The notes below the pieces were generated by a model. The model saw nothing but the letters and a program-made list of their open reading frames with translations. It ran no database searches and was not told the DNA's origin. From an uncultured Caryophanales bacterium (GTDB lineage: Bacteria > Bacillota_I > Bacilli_A > Acholeplasmatales > Anaeroplasmataceae), in NCBI GenBank assembly GCA_946626535.1, contig CAMOUK010000019.1, positions 1 to 23,157 of the forward strand: a DNA stretch of 23,157 nucleotides. The letters are read 5' to 3'. Made by a program: the position numbers and the translations under genes. Below are positions 8,247-15,147 of the stretch, piece by piece. Position 1 is the first letter of the stretch; every line of letters begins with the position of its first letter.

Positions 8247-9112
8247 CATTAAATGAGAAATTAGAGAATTCAGTAATTATTTCAATTAAAGAAGTATATA
8301 ATAGTGCATATGGAATTAAGCCTACACAAAAAAGAATAAAAAAATATATATTCTTTATCCTTATTGCCGCCTTTACAATAGCTACAAAATTTGTATTTAA
8401 AAAGATAACAGATTGGGATGTTTCTTATCTATTCTTAGCTATTAATCTAATTGCCTTATGTGTTACTACAGTATTAGATGGACATCAAAGGAAATATAAT
8501 CACTTAGTAATGTATAAGACTGCGTTTTTAATTAGTAAATTATGTAAAACAGTTATATTTATATTCTCATTCTTTGTTGCTTATCAATTCTTTGATGTAT
8601 ATTACAAGGAAATGGTAGACATGAGCTTCTGGGAATTTTATGGAAAAACCCTATTTGTAGGGGATTTTGAAGCATATTTTGAAGCACATGGACTATCACA
8701 TATAGGACAATATATAACTGTAGATGGCGTAAGGATGCAATATAGCGATGTCTTAATTAAGCTTGCTGTACTATATGTTTCATTTATCACAGCTGTTCCG
8801 GCTTTCCTATTCTTATTTTTAACAAATTTAGAATTGATAGGTAAGCTTATTAAATTATTGATTATTTTAGTTATACCATTCTATAATATCTATTATTTTA
8901 TTAGATGGTTTATTTCAACAAACGTAACCTTCCTTCACTACGTTCCTAAGGAGGGTACTGATGATATGACAATTATTGAAAGAAGAGAAATTGTTAAGGG
9001 ACGGACTGCTATTAGATTAAAACAGATTTTTGCACATTTCCTAATAACTGCTTCAGCTATAGGAATTATTTGGTATATGCAATTTTCGTTTAAGAATTTA
9101 TTTAGATTTTAA
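8243..9112 (+). CDS. Six-helix integral membrane protein, unknown function
   Basis: 289-residue protein that I cannot assign. About six hydrophobic segments are visible (roughly residues 34-52, 59-78, 101-119, 171-194, 202-222 and 262-280), with a non-hydrophobic stretch at 120-168 rich in aromatic and acidic residues between helices 3 and 4, and a charged loop at 235-260. The N-terminal 32 residues are polar. No transporter or enzyme signature is seen. The ATGA overlap with the aminotransferase stop indicates translational coupling, and the DUF1846 gene follows 23 bases later, so the three are probably co-transcribed. A link to amino acid metabolism is only a guess from context. Confidence 0.7.
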   Translation: MTLNEKLENSVIISIKEVYNSAYGIKPTQKRIKKYIFFILIAAFTIATKFVFKKITDWDVSYLFLAINLIALCVTTVLDGHQRKYNHLVMYKTAFLISKLCKTVIFIFSFFVAYQFFDVYYKEMVDMSFWEFYGKTLFVGDFEAYFEAHGLSHIGQYITVDGVRMQYSDVLIKLAVLYVSFITAVPAFLFLFLTNLELIGKLIKLLIILVIPFYNIYYFIRWFISTNVTFLHYVPKEGTDDMTIIERREIVKGRTAIRLKQIFAHFLITASAIGIIWYMQFSFKNLFRF

Positions 9113-9135
9113 AAAAATAAAATTAAGAGGTGAAT

Positions 9136-10617
9136 ATGAAGCTAGCATTTGATAATGAGAAATATCTCGAATTACAAAAGGAAAATATTTTAAAAAGAGT
9201 ATCAAAATTCTCTGGTAAGCTTTATCTAGAATTTGGTGGAAAGCTATTTGATGATTATCATGCATCACGAGTATTACCAGGCTTTTTACCTGACTCAAAA
9301 TTACGTATGTTATTACAAATTAAAGATAAGGTAGAGGTAATAATCGTTATTAACGCTAACGATATTCAAGAAAATAAAATAAGAGGAGACCTAAATATAT
9401 CTTATGAGTCTGAGGTATTAAGATTAATTGATGCCTTTAGAGATTCAGGACTTTTTGTGGGCTCTGTTTGTATCACAAGATATCAAGCATTACCATCTGT
9501 AGAATGCTTTAGAAGAAAGCTTAATAATTTAGGTGTTAAAACTTATAAAGGCTACGATATTCCTGATTATCCACACGATGTAGAAAATATCATTTCTGAA
9601 AATGGCTTTGGAAGAAATGAATATATAGAAACAACAAGAGAAATTGTTGTTGTTACAGCACCAGGACCTGGTTCTGGTAAGCTAGCTACCTGCTTAAGCC
9701 AGCTATATCATGAAAATAAAAGAGGAATTAAGGCAGGCTATGCTAAATATGAAACATTCCCTATTTGGTCAATTAATCTAAAGGATCCTGTTAATTTAGC
9801 ATATGAAGCCGCAACAGCTGATTTAGCCGATGTTAATATGATAGACCCATATCATCTAGAGGCTTATGGTAAAATGGCTGTTAACTATAATAGAGATGTA
9901 GAATCATTCCCAGTATTAAAATCTATGTTTGAGGCTATCTATGGTTCATCTCCATATAATTCACCTACAGATATGGGTGTAAATATGGCAGGCTTCGCTA
10001 TTGTAGATCATTCAGTTTCTGATAAGGCATCAAAGGATGAAATTATTAGAAGATATTTAAACACTAAGGTATTACTTAGAAATGGTAAGGCTACTCAAGA
10101 AGAAGTTGATAAGATTGGCTTATTAATGAGAAGCTTAAATATTAGTGTTTCAGATAGAAAGTGCGTAGAGGCAGCTGAAAATAAAAAGAAGAAAACTAAT
10201 ACTGAATCTATGGCATTAGAATTTGAGGATGGTACAATTGTTGATGCGAAAACATCGCCACTTTTATCAGCTCCAGCAGCATTATTATTAAATGCTTTAA
10301 AGCATCTTGCTAAAATCGATGATAAGATGGTTTTAATTGCTCCTGCTGTTATTGAACCAGTAAGTAAGATGAAAATTGATTATCTAGGTAACCATAATCC
10401 AAGATTACATGCAGATGAGGTTTTAATTGCTTTATCAATCTCTGCAACTCTAAATCCATTAGCTAAGGAAGCTTTAGAACAAATCAATAATTTAGCTCAT
10501 ACTCAAGCTCATTCAACTGTAATACTATCAGAAGATGATGCTAAGGTATTCAAGAAATTAAAAATTGATCTTACAACGGATGAAGAGTATTATGCTCATA
10601 AATTATATGTAAAATAA
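9136..10617 (+). CDS. DUF1846 family protein
   Basis: 493-residue cytoplasmic protein matching DUF1846 in length and signatures: the N-terminal GGKLFDDYHASRVLPGF, a glycine-rich loop VTAPGPGSGKLATCLSQLYH (phosphate-binding-like, about residues 174-190), KYETFPIW, NLAYEAATADL, FAIVDHSVSDKA and the closing LGNHNPRLHADEVLIALSIS. The family is common in Bacillota and has no agreed biochemical function. The GSGK loop and the acidic and His residues suggest nucleotide or phosphate handling, which is inference. ATG 9136 has GAGG (9127-9130) five bases upstream; the GTG at 9130 lies inside that site. It is the last gene of the 7014-10617 operon. Confidence 0.88.
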   Translation: MKLAFDNEKYLELQKENILKRVSKFSGKLYLEFGGKLFDDYHASRVLPGFLPDSKLRMLLQIKDKVEVIIVINANDIQENKIRGDLNISYESEVLRLIDAFRDSGLFVGSVCITRYQALPSVECFRRKLNNLGVKTYKGYDIPDYPHDVENIISENGFGRNEYIETTREIVVVTAPGPGSGKLATCLSQLYHENKRGIKAGYAKYETFPIWSINLKDPVNLAYEAATADLADVNMIDPYHLEAYGKMAVNYNRDVESFPVLKSMFEAIYGSSPYNSPTDMGVNMAGFAIVDHSVSDKASKDEIIRRYLNTKVLLRNGKATQEEVDKIGLLMRSLNISVSDRKCVEAAENKKKKTNTESMALEFEDGTIVDAKTSPLLSAPAALLLNALKHLAKIDDKMVLIAPAVIEPVSKMKIDYLGNHNPRLHADEVLIALSISATLNPLAKEALEQINNLAHTQAHSTVILSEDDAKVFKKLKIDLTTDEEYYAHKLYVK

Positions 10618-10628
10618 TTGAGTATTAG

Positions 10629-10672
10629 AAAAGACTACCGAGAAACAATAATTGTTTTCATGGTAGTCTTTT
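10629..10672 (+). terminator. Terminator of the aminotransferase-DUF1846 operon
   Basis: 11-bp stem AAAAGACTACC/GGTAGTCTTTT enclosing a smaller inner inverted repeat (AAACA/TGTTT). Confidence 0.85.
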
Positions 10673-10673
10673 G

Positions 10674-10682
10674 TGTTATAAT
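10674..10682 (+). promoter_or_regulatory. Extended -10 promoter of the macro-domain gene
   Basis: TGTTATAAT, an exact TGnTATAAT, immediately after the upstream terminator and 18 bases before the start codon. No -35 at ideal spacing; TTGTTT lies 19 bases upstream of the -10. Confidence 0.6.
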
Positions 10683-10700
10683 ATAACTAGAGGTGATCCT

Positions 10701-11201
10701 ATGGGACAATTTAATATTTTAATTGGTAATATCGTAAGTGATGAAATTTTAAAAGGACACGATGTTATTATTAATCCAACAAATCCTGCGATGCGTAATG
10801 GTGGAGGAGTATGTGGAGCTATATTTGATAAGGCTGGTGAAGAAAAGCTTTTAGAATATAACAAAAGCCATTTTGATAGTGTAATGAAGATTGGTGAAAT
10901 TAGAATTACTCCAGGCTTTGATTTAAATATGGATATTATGTATGTTCAAGGACCAAAGCAATGGGAATTTGATAATTCTGACGAGATATTATTACTTACA
11001 TACCAAAATATGCTAAAATCTCTTGTAGAAAAAGGCTATAAGAATGCATTAATTCCAAGCTTAGGCACAGGAATATATGGATTTGAACATGAAGATGTTG
11101 GTCATATGGTATATAAAGAATTAAAAGAATTTGCAGCTAAAAATGATATCAATATTGACCTCGTAATATATGATTCAAATTCAGCAAAATTTTATAAATA
11201 A
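10701..11201 (+). CDS. Macro-domain protein, probable ADP-ribose hydrolase or binder
   Basis: 166-residue single macro domain, cytoplasmic. Signatures: an N-terminal IGNIV strand, DVIINPTNPAMRNGGGVCGAIF (about residues 20-42; the NPTN and GGG-V segments contact ADP-ribose) and the phosphate-binding loop PSLGTGIYGFEHE. Members remove ADP-ribose from proteins or hydrolyse ADP-ribose derivatives, and some regulate RNase III; which applies here cannot be told. ATG 10701 has AGAGGTGA (10689-10696) upstream; the longer frame would start inside the terminator. Monocistronic with its own promoter and terminator. NAD-synthesis genes lie far downstream and no ADP-ribosyltransferase is nearby. Confidence 0.88.
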   Translation: MGQFNILIGNIVSDEILKGHDVIINPTNPAMRNGGGVCGAIFDKAGEEKLLEYNKSHFDSVMKIGEIRITPGFDLNMDIMYVQGPKQWEFDNSDEILLLTYQNMLKSLVEKGYKNALIPSLGTGIYGFEHEDVGHMVYKELKEFAAKNDINIDLVIYDSNSAKFYK

Positions 11202-11211
11202 TCATAAAGGC

Positions 11212-11240
11212 AAAAATCGTACATTTGAAGTACGATTTTT
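11212..11240 (+). terminator. Terminator after the macro-domain gene
   Basis: Perfect 11-bp stem AAAAATCGTAC/GTACGATTTTT with a seven-base loop. The A- and T-runs flank it on both sides. It is homologous to the hairpin at 12326-12354. Confidence 0.9.
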
Positions 11241-11241
11241 A

Positions 11242-11270
11242 TTTACAAGGATAATTTTTTATAATAAAAT
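11242..11270 (+). promoter_or_regulatory. Promoter of riboswitch cassette A
   Basis: TTTACA (11242-11247), 17-base spacer, TAAAAT (11265-11270). Same geometry as the promoter of cassette B. An overlapping TATAAT at 11260-11265 is an alternative -10. Confidence 0.6.
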
Positions 11271-11293
11271 AATGCTGTAAATAAATAATGCTC

Positions 11294-11401
11294 TTAAAGG
11301 GAGTAGAAGCCAATATTGGTATATATATCGTCAGCACGAGGAAACTCCGGTATATATTTAATTTTCGAGACTTTACATTTAGTTGTGAGTCTTATTTTTT
11401 T
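11294..11401 (+). promoter_or_regulatory. yybP-ykoY (Mn2+) riboswitch A with terminator platform
   Basis: Conserved core: AAAGGGAGTAG (11296-11306), P2 hairpin CCAATATTGG (11310-11319), TATCGTCA (11326-11333), P3 tip GAGGAAACTC (11338-11347), CCGG (11347-11350) and closing GACTTTA (11369-11375), in the order known for the Lactococcus yybP-ykoY aptamer. P1 is TAAAG (11295-11299) with CTTTA (11371-11375). That P1 3' strand is shared with a terminator stem AGACT/AGTCT (11368-11372, 11388-11392) followed by a T-run to 11401, so ligand binding should favour readthrough. The family senses Mn2+. The first gene starts 24 bases later. Confidence 0.85.
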
Positions 11402-11425
11402 AGTCAAAATTAGGGGGAAATGAAA

Positions 11426-11857
11426 ATGGTTAGATATCGTGTTGGTGCAAGAGCTTCTAGCGTTATTAGTGCTATGCTTTTAATGGCTGTGGGTATTGTA
11501 GTGCCTATAATGGTTTTTGTAAGTGTTGGATTTAATGAATTGTTCGGTTTGGCATTATTTTTCTTTGTTGCCTTCATTGTAGGGGCGATAATGCTTGGAG
11601 TTGAAATTAATTATCAAAAACGTCGGGATTTAGCTTTAAAAGGAAAGCTATCTACAGGTCTTGTTAAAGAGGTTGAAAGAATATGGCGAGGTCGTAATGG
11701 TAGAGTATATAACCTTATCATTTCTTGTCATAATGATATGGGTGAAAAGTTCGAGACTTGTATTCCAATTTCATATTGGGATAAGGATAAATATACTATA
11801 GGTGTAGCAATAAATATGTATATTAATGGCAATTATTGCTATATACAAAAATATTAG
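11426..11857 (+). CDS. Small membrane protein with two helices and a DUF3592-like domain
   Basis: 143-residue protein. Residues about 12-32 and 37-60 are two hydrophobic helices, followed by QKRRD and a soluble C-terminal part of predicted beta structure (about 70-143) with G-x-V-K-E-V-E-R-x-W, VYNLIISCHNDMGEKFET, CIPIS, Y..G and VAINMYINGNYCYI. This layout resembles DUF3592 proteins, whose function is unknown; the TM-plus-small-beta-domain plan also recalls NfeD proteins that accompany flotillins. ATG 11426 is eight bases after AGGGGG and aligns with the start of the paralogue at 11868; ATG 11420 is only two bases away. Arg codons are unusual (five CGN of nine), unlike neighbours. Probably switched on by Mn2+ through the upstream riboswitch. 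Confidence 0.75.
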   Translation: MVRYRVGARASSVISAMLLMAVGIVVPIMVFVSVGFNELFGLALFFFVAFIVGAIMLGVEINYQKRRDLALKGKLSTGLVKEVERIWRGRNGRVYNLIISCHNDMGEKFETCIPISYWDKDKYTIGVAINMYINGNYCYIQKY

Positions 11858-11867
11858 GGGGGATACA

Positions 11868-12320
11868 ATGAAGAGATATTATGTTGGTGTAAGAAACGGT
11901 TCTATGTTTGGTAGTGTATTATTATTGGTGTTTGGGATATTTGTGTTGATAGTAGCGTCACCAAAATTGTTTACGGGGTCTCTTATAGACATGAATTATC
12001 AATTGTTGGTTTTATGGATTTTTGCATTAGTAATATCTATATCTGCTATTATTTGGATAATATGTAATTTGATTCTTCTTAGTCGAGAAAAACTAGCTCT
12101 TCGTGGAACTCAGACTAAGGGAATTGTAAAGAGAATCAATCGATCTTGGACAAATACTGGAGATTTGTATAGTATAGAAATTGAGTTTGAAAATAATGCA
12201 GGAGAAACTTGTATATCAATTATTCCAATTTCAAGATTTACTCATGACATGTATAAGCAAGGCGAAACTGTTACTGTATATGTAGATGGAGATTATGGAA
12301 CGATTTCTAAGAGAAGATAG
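11868..12320 (+). CDS. Paralogous small membrane protein with a DUF3592-like domain
   Basis: 150-residue paralogue of the preceding protein: MKRYYVGVRNGS aligns with MVRYRVGARASS, then two hydrophobic helices (about 13-30 and 44-70), (L)ALRG(T/K).(T/S).G(I/L)VK(R/E)(I/V).R.W, Y(S/N)(I)(E/I)I.F.N..GE, IPIS, Y..G..V.VYVDGDYGTI. The pair arose by tandem duplication. The function is unknown; by analogy with DUF3592 or NfeD-like proteins it may be a membrane-associated accessory factor. ATG 11868 has AGGGGGG (11856-11862) five bases upstream and starts ten bases after the stop of the first copy, so both read from the riboswitch-controlled transcript. Three of nine Arg codons are CGN, again more than in flanking genes. 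Confidence 0.75.
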   Translation: MKRYYVGVRNGSMFGSVLLLVFGIFVLIVASPKLFTGSLIDMNYQLLVLWIFALVISISAIIWIICNLILLSREKLALRGTQTKGIVKRINRSWTNTGDLYSIEIEFENNAGETCISIIPISRFTHDMYKQGETVTVYVDGDYGTISKRR

Positions 12321-12325
12321 AAAAT

Positions 12326-12354
12326 AAAAATCGTACATTGCGATACCGATTTTT
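12326..12354 (+). terminator. Terminator after the DUF3592-like pair
   Basis: AAAAATCG/CGATTTTT stem with a 13-base loop and T-rich tail; homologous to 11212-11240 but with a decayed upper stem. Confidence 0.75.
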
Positions 12355-12355
12355 A

Positions 12356-12384
12356 TTGACAACTATATTTTTTTAAAATAAAAT
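12356..12384 (+). promoter_or_regulatory. Promoter of riboswitch cassette B (flotillin)
   Basis: Perfect TTGACA (12356-12361), 17-base spacer, TAAAAT (12379-12384). Confidence 0.78.
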
Positions 12385-12407
12385 TAAAGTGTAAATGAAT
12401 AATCCTA

Positions 12408-12526
12408 ATAAAAAGGGAGTAGAAGACCTGAATAAGGTTACTAATATCGTCAATACGACTTTTAGTCCGGTATTATGTTGAAATTTCAAGACTTTTGATG
12501 AAAATCAAAGGTCTTTTTTCTTTTTT
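12408..12526 (+). promoter_or_regulatory. yybP-ykoY (Mn2+) riboswitch B with strong terminator platform
   Basis: AAAAGGGAGTAG (12411-12422), P2 ACCT/AGGT (12426-12429, 12435-12438), TATCGTCA (12445-12452), P3 tip GACT/AGTC, CCGG (12467-12470) and closing CAAGACTTTT (12487-12496). P1 pairs AAAAG (12411-12415) with CTTTT (12492-12496). The same 3' strand forms the 5' arm of a 12-bp terminator AAGACTTTTGAT/ATCAAAGGTCTT (12488-12499, 12504-12515) with loop GAAA and a long T-run. The two folds are mutually exclusive, the known ON-switch logic of this class. The flotillin start lies 38 bases downstream. Confidence 0.88.
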
Positions 12527-12563
12527 AGGATTATCATTTTAATAACTATTTAGGAGGAAGAAA

Positions 12564-14078
12564 ATGAAAGGATTAGTTATTTTAAGTGATGTTACAATGG
12601 TTTATGTTTGGGTTTTAGTTGCAGTGATTGTGGTAGGATTGCTTACTGCATTCTTTGCATCTGGCTATGTAAAGGCTGCACCTGATACAGCAATCATCAT
12701 CTCTGGCTTTGGCAAGAGAAAAATTTTAATTGGTAAGGCTGGATTTAGAGTTCCATTCTTCCAAAGATTAGATAAGCTATCTTTAAGAGTGTTCCAGGTA
12801 GATATCAAAACAGATGAAGCAATTCCAACTTCTAACTTCATCAATATTAGAGTTGATGGTGTTGCAAATTTAAAGATTTCTTCAGATCCACAATTATTAA
12901 ATTTAGCTGCTGAGGCAATCTTAAATATGAATGAGAATGATTTAATTGCTCAAGTACAACAAGTTTTACAAGGAAATATGAGAGAAATCATCGGTACAGT
13001 TGATATCAAAAGATTAGTTCAAGACCGCCAAGGTGTTGCTCAATCAGTAAAGGAAAATGTTGTTCCTGATATGGCTAGAATGGGTATTGAGGTTGTTAAT
13101 TTCAATATTCAATCATTTGCTGATGACAATCATGTTATTGAAAATTTAGGTATTGATAACATTTCTCAAATTTCAAAGGATGCAGCTATTGCTAAAGCAA
13201 ATGCTGATAGAGATGTTACAATTGCAAAGTCTTTAGCTGAAGAGGCTGCAAACCGTTCTAGAGTTGAAGCAAATCAAAAGATTGTTGAACAAAATACTGA
13301 ATTATCTTTAAAGGAATCTGCATTAAAGCAAAAGACAGATACAGCAAAGGCTACTGCAGATGCTGCATATTCAATTGAAGAGCAAAAGAGACAACAAGAA
13401 ATCAATATTGCTCAAATTAATGCTGATATCGCAAAAAGAGAAAGAGAAGTTGAATTAGGTCAAAAGGAAGTTGAACTTCAAGAAAGAAAGCTTCAAGCTC
13501 AAATTAATAAGCAAGCAGAAGCTGAAAAATATGCTGCAGAGCAAAAGGCTCAAGCTGATCTATTCACTCGTCAAAAGGCAGCAGAAGCTAAAAAGTATGA
13601 ATTAGAGCAAGAGGCAGAAATGCAAAAAATTAAGGCTGAAGCAGAAAAGGTTGCAAAGGAAAAAGCAGCAGAGGCTTTAAAGATTGAAGCTGAAGCAAAG
13701 AAGGAAGCAGCGTTAGCTGAGGCTGCAGGTATTGAAGCAAAAGGTAAAGCAGAGGCTGATGCAATTTTGGCTAAGGCTGAGGCTATGAAGCAATATGGTG
13801 AGGCTGCAACATTACAATTAATTTTGGATTCTAATGTATTACCAGAAATGATTAAGGCTTACTCAGAGCCAATGGCAGCTGCAATGAGCCAAATTGATTC
13901 AATCACTATGTACGGTGAAGGAAATACTGCAAAGCTAAATGAAGAAATTACTAAGAATGGAACTCAAATTTTTGCAGGTTTAGAAAAGGCAACTGGCTTA
14001 GATATTAAGTCTTTACTTGCGGGCTTTTTAGGCGGAAAGTTAATTGCTAATAACAAGGCAGAAGCTAAAAAGGAATAA
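12564..14078 (+). CDS. Flotillin-like SPFH protein
   Basis: 504-residue membrane scaffold of the flotillin/YqiK type, which forms oligomeric assemblies in lipid microdomains. Residues about 12-32 form one N-terminal hydrophobic helix; the SPFH/Band 7 domain covers about 34-215 (APDTAIIISGFGKRKILIGKAGFRVPFFQRLDKLSL, then the DGVANLKISSDP and MARMGIEVVNFNIQSF segments); about 215-425 is a long Glu/Ala/Lys-rich coiled coil with EA repeats; about 425-504 is the C-terminal oligomerisation region (LQLILDSNVLPEMIKAYSEP, MYGEG), ending in a Gly-rich LLAGFLGGKL. The start has AGGAGG (12552-12557). Transcription is predicted to depend on the upstream yybP-ykoY riboswitch, an uncommon arrangement. No NfeD gene is adjacent; the two DUF3592-like proteins upstream may play that part. 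Confidence 0.92.
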   Translation: MKGLVILSDVTMVYVWVLVAVIVVGLLTAFFASGYVKAAPDTAIIISGFGKRKILIGKAGFRVPFFQRLDKLSLRVFQVDIKTDEAIPTSNFINIRVDGVANLKISSDPQLLNLAAEAILNMNENDLIAQVQQVLQGNMREIIGTVDIKRLVQDRQGVAQSVKENVVPDMARMGIEVVNFNIQSFADDNHVIENLGIDNISQISKDAAIAKANADRDVTIAKSLAEEAANRSRVEANQKIVEQNTELSLKESALKQKTDTAKATADAAYSIEEQKRQQEINIAQINADIAKREREVELGQKEVELQERKLQAQINKQAEAEKYAAEQKAQADLFTRQKAAEAKKYELEQEAEMQKIKAEAEKVAKEKAAEALKIEAEAKKEAALAEAAGIEAKGKAEADAILAKAEAMKQYGEAATLQLILDSNVLPEMIKAYSEPMAAAMSQIDSITMYGEGNTAKLNEEITKNGTQIFAGLEKATGLDIKSLLAGFLGGKLIANNKAEAKKE

Positions 14079-14089
14079 CTATAATTGAG

Positions 14090-14121
14090 TGGACTAATTT
14101 ATTAGTCCATTCTTTCTTTTT
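14090..14121 (+). terminator. Terminator of the flotillin gene
   Basis: 8-bp stem TGGACTAA/TTAGTCCA, loop TTTA, then a T-rich tract broken by two C. Confidence 0.85.
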
Positions 14122-14126
14122 ATGCT

Positions 14127-14141
14127 TAGAAAGCGCTTGTA
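14127..14141 (+). promoter_or_regulatory. Possible catabolite-response element (cre)
   Basis: TAGAAAGCGCTTGTA matches a CcpA cre consensus (WTGNAARCGNWWWCA) at 12 of 15 positions, with the AAGCG centre intact. It lies just upstream of the -35 of the aldolase promoter, a position where CcpA can activate. Confidence 0.35.
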
Positions 14142-14146
14142 AAATC

Positions 14147-14175
14147 TTGTAAAAGGAAGCATTAGAGATTATAAT
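14147..14175 (+). promoter_or_regulatory. Promoter of the aldolase operon
   Basis: TTGTAA (14147-14152), 17-base spacer, TATAAT (14170-14175). Confidence 0.68.
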
Positions 14176-14225
14176 TTAAGTACAGGTAAAAATTATACAA
14201 TGAATTAAATAGGAGGATTATAATT

Positions 14226-15095
14226 ATGCCACTTGTAAATGCAAAAGATATGGAAGCAAAGGCTCTTGCAGGTCATTATGCAGTAGGTGCTTTCAATATC
14301 AACAATCTTGAATGGACAAAAGCTATCTTATTAACAGCTGAGGAGTTAAAATCACCAGTTATGCTTGGTGTATCTGAAGGAGCAAATAAGTATATGACAG
14401 GTTATAAGGTTGTAGCTGATATGGTTAAAGCTATGATTGAAACTTTACATATTACTGTTCCAGTTGCTCTACACCTAGACCATGGTACATATGAAGGAGC
14501 TAAGGCTGCTTTAGCTGCTGGTTATTCTTCAGTAATGTTCGATGGATCTCATTATCCACTAGAAGAAAACTTAGAAAAGACTAGAGAAATCGTTGCTTTA
14601 GCACATAAGATGGGTGCTACAGTAGAAGCTGAAGTTGGTACTATCGGCGGTGAAGAAGACGGTGTTATCGGTCGTGGAGAGGTTGCTGACCCAGAAGAAT
14701 GTTTAACATTAAAGAATACAGGCATCGATATGCTTGCTGCTGGTATCGGTAACATCCATGGTAAATATCCAGATAACTGGAAAGGATTAGAATTTGATGC
14801 TTTAGCTGCTATTAAGGCTAAGGTTGGTAATATTCCACTAGTTCTTCATGGTGGTACTGGTATTCCTGAAGACCAAATCAAAAAAGCTATTTCTTTAGGT
14901 ATTACAAAGATTAATGTTAATACTGAATGTCAATGGGCTTTCCAACAAGCTACTAGAAAATATATTGAAGCTGGTAAGGACTTAGAAGGAAAAGGATTTG
15001 ACCCAAGAAAATTATTAGCTCCAGGAACTGAAGCTATTAAAGAAGTAGTTAAAACTAAGATGGAAATGTTTGGATCTGTAGGTAAAGCAGAATAA
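14226..15095 (+). CDS. fba: Class II fructose-1,6-bisphosphate aldolase
   Basis: Zinc-dependent aldolase that splits fructose-1,6-bisphosphate into glyceraldehyde-3-phosphate and dihydroxyacetone phosphate in glycolysis; cytoplasmic. The 289-residue length fits the Bacillus FbaA subgroup. Visible: AFNINNLEW, the catalytic/metal motif HLDHGTYEG (D85, H86), FDGSHYPLEEN, EAEVGTIGGEEDG, GNIHGKYP (H178, zinc) and VLHGGTGIPEDQIKKAI (H208, zinc), then INVNTE for the second phosphate. Tagatose-bisphosphate aldolase is a close relative, and the neighbouring LacAB-type isomerase makes that worth considering, but the sequence looks glycolytic. AGGAGG (14211-14216) is nine bases upstream. Codon use is highly biased, consistent with strong expression. 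Confidence 0.93.
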   Translation: MPLVNAKDMEAKALAGHYAVGAFNINNLEWTKAILLTAEELKSPVMLGVSEGANKYMTGYKVVADMVKAMIETLHITVPVALHLDHGTYEGAKAALAAGYSSVMFDGSHYPLEENLEKTREIVALAHKMGATVEAEVGTIGGEEDGVIGRGEVADPEECLTLKNTGIDMLAAGIGNIHGKYPDNWKGLEFDALAAIKAKVGNIPLVLHGGTGIPEDQIKKAISLGITKINVNTECQWAFQQATRKYIEAGKDLEGKGFDPRKLLAPGTEAIKEVVKTKMEMFGSVGKAE

Positions 15096-15104
15096 AAAAA
15101 TAAT

Positions 15105-15125
15105 AGGGACGTGAAAATCGTCCCT
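15105..15125 (+). terminator. Intercistronic hairpin between fba and the isomerase gene
   Basis: Perfect 7-bp stem AGGGACG/CGTCCCT, loop TGAAAAT, followed by TAATAATTTT rather than a clean T-run. It is more likely a partial terminator or 3'-end stabiliser for fba mRNA than a full stop, because the next gene has no evident promoter of its own. Confidence 0.45.
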
Positions 15126-15147
15126 TAATAATTTTAAGGAGAAAAAT

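Larger units (their letters stand above)
11212..11401 (+). repeat. Regulatory cassette copy A (terminator, promoter, Mn2+ riboswitch)
   Basis: Aligns in order with 12326-12526: AAAAATCGTACATT hairpin, CGATTTTTATT(T/G)ACAA, TAAAAT, TGTAAAT-AATAAT, AAAGGGAGTAGAAG, ATATCGTCA-ACGA and TCCGGTAT. The two leaders therefore look like diverged duplicates. Confidence 0.7.
12326..12526 (+). repeat. Regulatory cassette copy B (terminator, promoter, Mn2+ riboswitch)
   Basis: Second copy of the unit described at 11212-11401. Stems have changed on both sides while pairing is kept (P2 CCA/TGG versus ACCT/AGGT; P3 tip GAG/CTC versus GACT/AGTC), so the copies are functional-looking diverged duplicates, not a recent exact repeat. 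Confidence 0.7.

Noticed and set aside
11294..12526. Repeated leader sequences as a mobile element or CRISPR-like array
   Set aside because: There are only two diverged copies, no transposase or terminal repeats, and the conserved parts match a riboswitch aptamer with compensatory stem changes.
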